A stretch of 6,256 nucleotides of DNA, taken from contig JAGHSP010000094.1 in NCBI GenBank assembly GCA_018065815.1, positions 1-6,256 of the forward strand, read 5' to 3'. The notes beneath the pieces are model-generated. The model had not been told where the DNA came from. It made no database searches and was given only the letters and a program-made list of their open reading frames with translations. Positions 1-5,280 of this stretch are shown here, piece by piece. A program made the translations under genes and the position numbers. This DNA comes from Candidatus Sodaliphilus limicaballi. Its GTDB lineage: Bacteria; Bacteroidota; Bacteroidia; Bacteroidales; Muribaculaceae. Every line of letters starts with the position of its first letter. The stretch's first letter is position 1.

Positions 1-99
1 TTCCTCATGCGTACCCCGCGCGGACGCATCGTCACGCAGAAGGCCTACACCCATCTGCGACGCGACATCCCCGGCCGCGAAGGCTCTCTCTTTGATTGA
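1..99 (+). CDS. ruvB: RuvB C-terminal end (Holliday junction branch-migration helicase), partial
   Basis: The first 32 codons, open at the window's left edge, read FLMRTPRGRIVTQKAYTHLR and then a short tail ending in SLFD before TGA at 97-99. The FLMRTPRGR motif followed by a T-x-x-AY-x-H segment is the conserved end of RuvB, where the C-terminal winged-helix domain touches DNA. RuvB is the hexameric AAA+ motor that drives Holliday junction migration together with RuvA. Only this tail is visible, so the ATPase domain cannot be assessed. The roughly 12 residues after the conserved part are a lineage-specific extension. The recognition is by motif only, but the motif is distinctive. Confidence 0.88.
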   Translation, partial: FLMRTPRGRIVTQKAYTHLRRDIPGREGSLFD

Positions 100-135
100 A
101 ATCATAATTTTTCATAAACTCAAATTAATTATATT

Positions 136-157
136 TTTCGGGTCGCTTCGCTCGAAA
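136..157 (+). terminator. Possible ruvB terminator hairpin
   Basis: TTTCG (136-140) can pair with CGAAA (153-157). The stem extends inward through a G-T, a G-C and a T-G pair, leaving a CGCTTC loop, and three T follow directly. It lies 37 bases after the ruvB stop. The stem is short with two wobble pairs and the T run is brief, so this is a weak intrinsic-terminator candidate. Confidence 0.35.
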
Positions 158-160
158 TTT

Positions 161-191
161 ACTAAAAATTCAGCATAAAATTATTTTTAGT
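161..191. repeat. AT-rich 9-bp inverted repeat in the ruvB-flippase gap
   Basis: ACTAAAAAT (161-169) is the exact reverse complement of ATTTTTAGT (183-191), with a 13-base spacer. T-rich sequence follows (192-210), so it could help end ruvB transcription. A stem with so little GC would be unstable, and it could equally be a protein-binding site or chance in AT-rich DNA. Confidence 0.4.
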
Positions 192-227
192 TTATTTTTC
201 TGTTTATTTCAAGCGCAGCGCCTAAAA

Positions 228-242
228 TCTCTCCGCGAGAGA
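228..242. repeat. Perfect 6-bp hairpin TCTCTC-CGC-GAGAGA
   Basis: TCTCTC (228-233) and GAGAGA (237-242) form a perfect stem around a CGC loop, about 50 bases before the flippase start. On the plus strand it is followed by A and not T, so it is not a plus-strand terminator. Read on the minus strand it is followed by TTTTA. It could also be a 5'-leader hairpin of the flippase mRNA. Confidence 0.4.
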
Positions 243-249
243 AAAAATG

Positions 250-279
250 GTTTGCGTTTGCGTTATCGTTAGCGTTCAA
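250..279 (+). repeat. Short degenerate hexamer tandem repeat (GTTNGC-like)
   Basis: Five consecutive hexamers read GTTTGC, GTTTGC, GTTATC, GTTAGC and GTTCAA. The first two are identical and the rest decay. The array ends 13 bases before the flippase ATG, so it lies in its 5' leader or promoter region. Such small arrays can change copy number by slippage, but the degeneracy suggests little current instability. Confidence 0.5.
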
Positions 280-292
280 TAAAAAACAAACT

Positions 293-1783
293 ATGGGATT
301 TCTCAAAAAACTAGGCACTGACACTGCCATATACGGCCTGAGCAGCATTGTGGGCCGCTTCTTGAATTACCTGCTTGTACCACTCTACACCGCCAGGATG
401 GCTGCATCCACCGGCGGCTACGGCATTGTGACCCACATCTATGGCTACACGGCTCTGCTGCTCGTATTCCTCACCTACGGCATGGAGACCACCTTGTTCC
501 GTTTCCTCAACAAGGAGGGCGAAGACCCGGGCAAGGTCTATACAACTATTCTAGCCACCGTGGGCGTGACGTCGCTGGCATTTGTGGCATGCGTGTTTGG
601 CTTCATGGGGCAGATAGCGCCAGCCATGGGCTATGCCGACCATCCTGCCTATATAGGGTCGATGTGCATCGTGGTGGCTCTCGACGCATTCCAAGCCATT
701 ATGTTCTCTTTTCTCAGGGCAAAGAAAAGACCTTACAAGTTTGCGGCGCTGAAGCTGCTGTTCATCTTCTTGAACATAGGTCTCAACTGGTTGTTCTTCG
801 TGACATTCCCCGACAACTACGAGAACCACAAGGAACTGCTAGGTTGGTTCTACGACCCCACTGTGGGCGTGGGCTATGCGTTCTATATCAACCTGTTCTG
901 CACATCGGTGGTTACTTTTGGTTTCTGGAAAGAGATATTCGGTGTGAAATGGACCTACGACTGGGGCTTGCTCAAACGCATGCTGTCCTACACATGGCCC
1001 CTGCTAGTGCTGGGCATCGCCGGCATCCTCAACCAGACTGCCGACAAAATCATCTTCCCGTTTATCTATCCTGGCGGCGCAGTGGCAGCCAAGGTGCCCC
1101 TGGGCATCTATGGCGCAGCGGTGAAGATAGCCATGATCATGGCACTCATCACTCAGGCGTTCCGCTATGCCTACGAGCCGCTCATCTTCGACAAGAGCAG
1201 CCGTGAGGACAATAACAAGATGCAGGTGCTGGGCATGAAATACTTCGTGATATTCACCCTTGCCGCCTTCCTTGCCGTGATGGCTGGGCTTGACGTGCTC
1301 AAATACCTCATCGGTGAGAGCTACCGTGAAGGACTGGTGGTGGTACCCATCGTGATGGCAGCCGAGATAATGATGGGCATCTACTTCAACCTGTCGTTCT
1401 GGTACAAGCTCACCGACCGCACCATTTGGGGCGCGGTGATCTCGGGAATAGGATGCCTTGTGCTGCTGTCGGTGAACATCATCTTTGTGCCCACCCACAG
1501 CTACATGGCATGTGCCTGGGGCGGCGTGGCAGGCTATGGCACTGCGATGCTGCTCAGCTACTTCCTGGGGCAGCACTACCTGCCCATCAAGTACCCGTTG
1601 AAGGAACTGGGCCTCTACGTGGCACTCACAGCGGCACTCTATGCAGCCGGGGTGCTCGTGAAGATTGACAACGAAATCCTCGCAACGCTCTACCGCACAG
1701 TCCTCTTTGCCATCTTCATGGCCGTGATAGTGGTGCGCGAGGGTATCCTGTCCGCAGTGATGCGCCGACTCAAAAGAGGGTGA
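293..1783 (+). CDS. Polysaccharide / lipid-linked oligosaccharide flippase (Wzx/MATE-like, MVF superfamily)
   Basis: This 496-residue, highly hydrophobic protein looks like a polysaccharide biosynthesis flippase, which moves lipid-linked glycan units from the cytoplasmic to the periplasmic face of the inner membrane. It opens with the amphipathic stretch typical of the family (GFLKKLGTDTAIYGLSSIVG), then a helix with NYLLVPLYT and the GGYGIVTHIY loop. Roughly 12-14 membrane segments alternate with short Arg/Lys loops up to the C-terminal MRRLKRG. Length and architecture match full-length Wzx-type members. The ATG at 293 follows an A-rich leader with no Shine-Dalgarno, normal for Bacteroidota. 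No glycosyltransferase, polymerase or other capsule-locus gene lies nearby, so the substrate is unknown and a housekeeping envelope glycan is as likely as a capsule. The family call is firm; substrate and symbol are not. Confidence 0.88.
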   Translation: MGFLKKLGTDTAIYGLSSIVGRFLNYLLVPLYTARMAASTGGYGIVTHIYGYTALLLVFLTYGMETTLFRFLNKEGEDPGKVYTTILATVGVTSLAFVACVFGFMGQIAPAMGYADHPAYIGSMCIVVALDAFQAIMFSFLRAKKRPYKFAALKLLFIFLNIGLNWLFFVTFPDNYENHKELLGWFYDPTVGVGYAFYINLFCTSVVTFGFWKEIFGVKWTYDWGLLKRMLSYTWPLLVLGIAGILNQTADKIIFPFIYPGGAVAAKVPLGIYGAAVKIAMIMALITQAFRYAYEPLIFDKSSREDNNKMQVLGMKYFVIFTLAAFLAVMAGLDVLKYLIGESYREGLVVVPIVMAAEIMMGIYFNLSFWYKLTDRTIWGAVISGIGCLVLLSVNIIFVPTHSYMACAWGGVAGYGTAMLLSYFLGQHYLPIKYPLKELGLYVALTAALYAAGVLVKIDNEILATLYRTVLFAIFMAVIVVREGILSAVMRRLKRG

Positions 1784-1813
1784 TGCATCCTCGGAGCGTT
1801 TGCCCTACAACGA

Positions 1814-1849
1814 AAAAAACATGACAAAATGTCGCATTTATCGTTTTTT
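1814..1849. repeat. Nested inverted repeats upstream of the acyltransferase promoter
   Basis: AAAAAAC (1814-1820) pairs exactly with GTTTTTT (1843-1849). Between them is the smaller palindrome GACA-AAA-TGTC (1823-1833). The outer arms could form a stem followed by TATTAG, a possible weak terminator for the flippase. The inner palindrome sits where the -33 element of the promoter at 1855 should lie, so it could be an operator. Both readings are inference from position and symmetry. Confidence 0.4.
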
Positions 1850-1854
1850 ATTAG

Positions 1855-1862
1855 TACCTTTG
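1855..1862 (+). promoter_or_regulatory. Bacteroidota-type promoter -7 element for the acyltransferase operon
   Basis: TACCTTTG matches the Bacteroidota -7 consensus TAnnTTTG at every fixed position. It is followed by a C, with the ATG 26 bases after its last base, implying a very short leader of about 19 bases. The expected -33 TTTG about 20 bases upstream is not clear (1830-1834 reads TGTCG), so strength may depend on an activator or on AT-rich upstream DNA. It would drive the acyltransferase, the sigma-54 activator and the TPR-like gene. Confidence 0.7.
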
Positions 1863-1887
1863 CGGTTCCAATTCATATTACAACAAG

Positions 1888-2730
1888 ATGAATCAAGATA
1901 GCAACGAAATAAAGAAAACAGTCCTTGACTACGACGACATACGCAAGATGGTGCCATTCTTCGACGGCAAACCCAAGCTTGTGAACACGCTCATGCGCTG
2001 GCTCGACGTGGACAAGGTGAACTGGATACACGAGCACAACTGTGCCACTCCCGGCGTGCCTTTCACCACCGGCCTGCTCAACGACCTGGGCGTCAAGATC
2101 ACCTACAACAGCACCGAGGTGCTCGACAACCTGCCCGAGGGCGGTTTCATCACGGTGTCAAACCACCCCTTCGGTGCGCTCGACGGCATCATGCTCATTA
2201 ACATCCTGGGGCAGCGCCGTCCCGACGTGAAGGTGATGGTGAACATGATTCTCAACTACATCAGCGCCATGCGCCCCAATTTCATCGCCGTCGATGCCCT
2301 GGCCAGCAACGACCCCGCCAAGCGCGCGGTGAGCGTGAGAGGCATTGCCGAGGCCATGAGGCACGTCAAGGACGGACATCCGCTGGGCTTCTTCCCCGCA
2401 GGCGCCGTGAGCAAGCTCAACAGCCACCTCGAACTCGAGGACCGCGAGTGGCAGCCCTCGGTGATGCGCATCATCCAGAAGTGCAAAGTGCCCGTGATAC
2501 CCATCTATTTCCACGGCCGCAACAGCCACTGGTTCAACTTCCTGGGCGTTGTCGATTGGCGACTGCGCACGCTGCGTCTGCCGGCCGAGGTGTTCCGCCG
2601 CAGCGATTACAACTTCAAGGTGAGCATAGGCCAGCCCATCACGCCCGAAGAGCAAGCGCAATACAAGACGCCCGAAGAACTCGGCGCATTCCTGAAACAG
2701 CAAACCTATAAATTAAAGTCATGCCAATAA
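1888..2730 (+). CDS. PlsC-like lysophospholipid / aminolipid O-acyltransferase family protein
   Basis: This 280-residue protein carries the acyltransferase signatures in order. NHPFGALDG at 92-100 is the catalytic His93/Asp99 pair, GFFPAGAVSK at 167-176 is the counterpart of the FPEGT block, and VPVIPIYFHG at 201-210 is the V-P-x-x-P block. Members transfer an acyl chain to a lyso-lipid hydroxyl at the inner face of the inner membrane. The spacing is HX5D, not the HX4D of classical PlsC, as I recall for the hemolysin-like group that includes the O-acyltransferase half of ornithine/glycine-lipid synthases (OlsF, GlsA). Glycine-lipid O-acylation is thus one candidate role and ordinary phosphatidic-acid synthesis another. 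No N-acyltransferase partner is present. A good promoter lies just upstream. The 3' end overlaps the next gene by 10 bases, implying coupled translation. The family is secure; the substrate is not. Confidence 0.82.
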   Translation: MNQDSNEIKKTVLDYDDIRKMVPFFDGKPKLVNTLMRWLDVDKVNWIHEHNCATPGVPFTTGLLNDLGVKITYNSTEVLDNLPEGGFITVSNHPFGALDGIMLINILGQRRPDVKVMVNMILNYISAMRPNFIAVDALASNDPAKRAVSVRGIAEAMRHVKDGHPLGFFPAGAVSKLNSHLELEDREWQPSVMRIIQKCKVPVIPIYFHGRNSHWFNFLGVVDWRLRTLRLPAEVFRRSDYNFKVSIGQPITPEEQAQYKTPEELGAFLKQQTYKLKSCQ

Positions 2731-3995
2731 CAATCACACAAGAGTCTATCAAAGACGTGAAAAACAGGTTCAACCTGCGCGGCAACTCGCAGGAACTGAA
2801 CGATGCAATCGTGCGCGCCATGCAGGTTGCCCCCTACGACATATCGGTACTCGTGCACGGCGAGAGCGGCACGGGCAAGGAAACCATACCCAAGATTATC
2901 CACAGCTTGGGAGCGCGCAAGCACAACAAGTATGTGGCAATCAACTGCGGAGCCATCCCCGAGGGCACCATCAACAGCGAACTCTTCGGTCACAAGAAGG
3001 GCGCGTTTACTGATGCCGACGCCGACCGCGTGGGCTACTTTGAGGACGCCGACGGAGGCACAATCTTCCTCGACGAGGTGGCCGAGATGCCCGCTTCGAC
3101 CCAAGCCATGCTGCTGCGTGTGCTTGAGAGCGGCGAGTTCTTCAGGCTGGGCGACTCGGAAGTGCGCAAGACCAATGTGCGCGTGGTGGCAGCGACCAAC
3201 AAAGACCTGCTTTCCGAGGTGCGCGCCGGACGATTCAGGGGCGACCTTTACTACCGCCTGGCGGCTACCAAGATAGAGTTGCCGCCGCTGCGCAAGCGTG
3301 GCATCGACGACATACGCACCCTCATCATGCTGTTCTCAACCAAGTTTGCACAGGCCAACCGCAGCCCGCTCGCCAAGTTCACCGACGGAGCCATCAAGCT
3401 CTTTGCCGAGCAGGAATGGGAAGGCAACGTGCGCGAACTCAAAAACGTGGTGGAGCAAGTGTCGCTTTTCGAGGCCGGTAACACCGTTGACGAGCACGTG
3501 GCAGCCCGATACCTTAACAAGGAAGCCTCCACGGCGAGCAACGTGCCCGCGCTCATCGAGCACGGCAAGGCCGACTATGCCATGGAGCGTGCCTTCATCA
3601 TGGGGTCTATCACCCGCCTCTACGAGGAGGTGGCACGTCTCACCAGCCTCATCGAGGGCGGCCACACGGCACCGGCTTATGTGGCAAGCGAAGCCATGAC
3701 GCTGCACCGCGAGATGTCCACACTGCTGCAAGCACCCTCACGCATCGAGGGCGACAACACAGGCGTGATAGAACGCATCGACTCGCAAGACACGGTCCAG
3801 CACGGATATGTTGACCACGTGGAGGAAGTCATGCAGGTGAAGACCCTCGACGAGACCGAGCGCGACACCATAGCCGAAGCGCTCATACGCAACCGCGGTC
3901 GCCGACGCCGCACCGCCGAGGAGCTCCAAATCTCGGAACGCACCCTCTACCGCAAAATCAGGCAGTATAATCTTGAAAATATCGAAGACCAATAA
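2721..3995 (+). CDS. Sigma-54-dependent transcriptional activator (AAA+ and Fis-type HTH, no receiver domain)
   Basis: This 424-residue enhancer-binding protein uses ATP hydrolysis to open RpoN (sigma-54) promoters. The AAA+ domain starts almost at the N-terminus: Walker A GESGTGKE at 47-54, the sigma-54 contact loop GAFTDA at 94-99, Walker B TIFLDE at 114-119, arginines in FRGDLYYR (172-179) and the sensor II block GNVREL at 235-240. A linker of about 110 residues with no domain I recognise precedes a C-terminal Fis-type helix-turn-helix (about 378-416, with RRTAEELQISERTLYRKIRQ). No receiver, GAF or PAS domain precedes the ATPase, so control must come from abundance, the linker or a partner, as in PspF-like proteins. 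The contact loop has Asp in place of the usual second Gly. The start overlaps the acyltransferase end, and the stop overlaps the next start by one base (TAATG). Targets are unknown; no rpoN is in the window. Confidence 0.92.
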   Translation: MPITITQESIKDVKNRFNLRGNSQELNDAIVRAMQVAPYDISVLVHGESGTGKETIPKIIHSLGARKHNKYVAINCGAIPEGTINSELFGHKKGAFTDADADRVGYFEDADGGTIFLDEVAEMPASTQAMLLRVLESGEFFRLGDSEVRKTNVRVVAATNKDLLSEVRAGRFRGDLYYRLAATKIELPPLRKRGIDDIRTLIMLFSTKFAQANRSPLAKFTDGAIKLFAEQEWEGNVRELKNVVEQVSLFEAGNTVDEHVAARYLNKEASTASNVPALIEHGKADYAMERAFIMGSITRLYEEVARLTSLIEGGHTAPAYVASEAMTLHREMSTLLQAPSRIEGDNTGVIERIDSQDTVQHGYVDHVEEVMQVKTLDETERDTIAEALIRNRGRRRRTAEELQISERTLYRKIRQYNLENIEDQ

Positions 3996-4744
3996 TGGAC
4001 AACATCGTTGACGACATAAAGGCCAAACTGAAAGACGGCGGCACCAGCCAGGCATGGCTCGAGCACACACTCGACGAGCACCCCTATTTCACCGCCCCCC
4101 TGCTGCTCTACCTCAAAGAACACGGCATCGAGGGCAACGAGGAACTGCTGGGCCTGCTCGCCATCGCTTCGCCCGACCGCAAAGTGCTCGCCACGCACCT
4201 GGGCGACGGAGTGGACAACTTCGCAGGGTTCTATCCCCCCGAGGCAAAGCCCGAGACACCCGACACCGATGACGCCATCGACCGCTTCCTCAACAACTTC
4301 GGCAGCAACAACCCCAGGGAACTAGAAGCCATCAACAACGCCATCTTCAATCCCACGCCCGACTATGCCGACATCCTTGCGGCACAAGACGACGACACGC
4401 CCATGCAGCCGCTCACACAGCAAGACGAACTGATCAACAACTTCATCACAGAGAGCAAGCAACGCGAGCGCGCCGTTGCCCAGGCACCGTCGCAACCCCA
4501 CGTCGAGGAACAGGAAAAGGCCGAAATCGCACACGAGGTCATCGACGAGCATGAGCACATTGACGACTCCATGCTGCAAGAATCACTGGCAAAATCTTAC
4601 ATTTCTAGGCGCAAGTATGCACAAGCACTCGAAATTATTGAAAATATAAATTTGCGTTTTCCAGAAAAAAGTATTTACTTTGCAGACCAAATTCGCTTTT
4701 TGCGTAAATTAGTATTAAACGAAACAATAACAAATAACAAATAA
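3995..4744 (+). CDS. Acidic cytoplasmic protein with a C-terminal TPR-like motif, function unknown
   Basis: This 249-residue protein has no signal peptide or membrane segment and is probably cytoplasmic. Residues 1-80 look helical; 80-190 is a hydrophilic, Asp/Glu/Gln-rich and probably disordered stretch. The last 55 residues hold one tetratricopeptide-like unit (about 194-229, with ESLAKSYISRRKYAQALEII and then FPEKSIYF), suggesting a protein-protein contact. A short motif recurs within the acidic part: DAIDRFLNNF (93-102) and DELINNFI (144-151). I recall homologues of this type directly before secG in many Bacteroidota genomes, always without assigned function. The start at 3995 is set by the TAATG overlap with the activator stop, implying translational coupling. 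The last 150 bases become strongly AT-rich and contain a likely promoter for secG. A scaffold or export-related adaptor is possible but unproven. Confidence 0.7.
   Translation: MDNIVDDIKAKLKDGGTSQAWLEHTLDEHPYFTAPLLLYLKEHGIEGNEELLGLLAIASPDRKVLATHLGDGVDNFAGFYPPEAKPETPDTDDAIDRFLNNFGSNNPRELEAINNAIFNPTPDYADILAAQDDDTPMQPLTQQDELINNFITESKQRERAVAQAPSQPHVEEQEKAEIAHEVIDEHEHIDDSMLQESLAKSYISRRKYAQALEIIENINLRFPEKSIYFADQIRFLRKLVLNETITNNK
4651..4682 (+). promoter_or_regulatory. Probable secG promoter inside the 3' end of the TPR-like gene
   Basis: TTTG at 4651-4654 and TTACTTTG at 4675-4682 are separated by 20 bases, the spacing expected between the Bacteroidota -33 (TTTG) and -7 (TAnnTTTG) elements; the -7 box has a single mismatch. 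A start near 4689 would give secG a leader of about 65 bases. The DNA here is much more AT-rich than the coding sequence before it, as expected for a promoter embedded in a gene. This would let secG be expressed independently of the upstream sigma-54 activator operon. Confidence 0.55.
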
Positions 4745-4753
4745 ACAACAAAA

Positions 4754-5143
4754 ATGTATCCAATTTTTGCAATTCTCATTTTAATCGCATCTGTACTTCT
4801 TATAGGTGTAGTACTCATCCAAAAGTCAAAAGGTGGCGGTCTGGCTGCCAACGTGAACAACTACAACCAGTTCATGGGCGTGCGCAAGACAACCGATTTT
4901 ATCGAAAAAGCAACATGGTGCCTCGCAGCTTTCGTAGCTGTTCTGTCAATCGCATCAGCCTTTGTAGTAGATAGTTCTATGGTTAAGGCTGCTCCTCAGG
5001 TACAGGACAAGCCCGCTACCGAGACCCAGGCTCCCAGCTTCCCCACCTCACAGGGCGACGACAAGGCCCAGGCACAGCAGGGTGGCGAGGCACAGGCACA
5101 GCCCGCTGCTCAGCCCGCACAGGACAAGCCCGCCGAGAAGTAA
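4754..5143 (+). CDS. secG: Preprotein translocase subunit SecG
   Basis: SecG is the small, non-essential-in-E.-coli partner of SecY and SecE in the inner-membrane Sec channel, where it aids SecA-driven export. The 129-residue product has the classic plan: a first membrane helix (about 3-22), the conserved cytosolic motif LIQKSKGGGLAAN (21-33, family pattern L-x-Q-x-x-K-GGGL), the loop residue stretch FMGVRKTTDFIEKAT, and a second helix (about 53-72). After that comes a low-complexity tail of some 50 residues rich in Pro, Ala, Gln, Asp and Lys (about 80-129), which is expected to face the periplasm or cytosol depending on topology and is common among Bacteroidota SecG proteins. The gene begins 9 bases after the TPR-like gene with an A-rich leader (ACAACAAAA) and probably has its own promoter within that gene. 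It is followed by a large stem-loop. Confidence 0.93.
   Translation: MYPIFAILILIASVLLIGVVLIQKSKGGGLAANVNNYNQFMGVRKTTDFIEKATWCLAAFVAVLSIASAFVVDSSMVKAAPQVQDKPATETQAPSFPTSQGDDKAQAQQGGEAQAQPAAQPAQDKPAEK
5002..5133 (+). repeat. In-frame 15-bp direct repeats bounding the SecG tail
   Basis: ACAGGACAAGCCCGC occurs at 5002-5016 and again, identically, at 5119-5133. The offset is 117 bases, exactly 39 codons, so recombination or slippage between the copies would shorten the low-complexity tail without a frameshift. Both copies encode part of the same QDKPA peptide. Between them are further short CAGGCACAG-type near-repeats. Confidence 0.6.
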
Positions 5144-5176
5144 TCACACCCAAGCGAGAAATCACAATAACACATC

Positions 5177-5227
5177 GCACGCTCACTACGCCTGTGCAAC
5201 ACGCACAAAGGCGCCATGAGAGCGTGC
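5177..5227 (+). terminator. Nested stem-loop after secG, likely terminator or structured RNA element
   Basis: GCACGCTC (5177-5184) pairs perfectly with GAGCGTGC (5220-5227). Inside, CGCCT (5189-5193) pairs with AGGCG (5209-5213), and GTGC (5194-5197) with GCAC (5203-5206), around an AACAC loop. This gives a 51-base, three-tier hairpin 33 bases after the secG stop. The following TAATGTTGTTTAA is T-rich but interrupted, so the classical U run is imperfect. A secG terminator is the simplest reading; an mRNA 3'-end stabiliser or a leader element of the next gene are alternatives. Confidence 0.6.
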
Positions 5228-5280
5228 TAATGTTGTTTAAGGTCAATTATTCGCATTTTTAATAATCTTTAACATTTACT

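Noticed and set aside
100..292. Sigma-54 (-24/-12) promoter that the activator might control
   Set aside because: I looked for TGGCAC-N5-TTGC-like pairs in this gap and in 1784-1887 and 5144-5280 and found none. Local autoregulation through RpoN is therefore unsupported.
1004..1576. Long minus-strand open frame opposite the flippase
   Set aside because: It is antisense to a clear membrane protein, is His-rich with no recognisable domain, and is explained by GC-rich codons lacking stops on the other strand. The frames at 2158-2703 and 5299-5976 on the minus strand are rejected for the same reason.
2803..3276. Plus-strand alternative frame inside the sigma-54 activator
   Set aside because: It is rich in Arg, Pro, Ser and Ala with no motif, and overlaps the conserved Walker and GAFTDA region in another frame. 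It is a composition shadow.
4590..4760. Horizontal transfer or gene fusion boundary at the AT-rich end of the TPR-like gene
   Set aside because: The frame continues smoothly into a TPR-like motif typical of this protein's place before secG, and no repeats or mobile-element remnants flank it. An embedded promoter explains the composition better.
5177..5227. tRNA or known riboswitch at the structured region after secG
   Set aside because: There is no cloverleaf, T-loop or recognisable aptamer core; it is a single nested hairpin.
5228..5280. Promoter for the glutaminyl cyclase (TAATGTTG at 5228-5235 or TAATCTTTA at 5263-5271)
   Set aside because: The first has a mismatch in the TTTG block and no -33 element outside the hairpin. 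The second has one base too many and would leave almost no leader. Neither is good enough to annotate.
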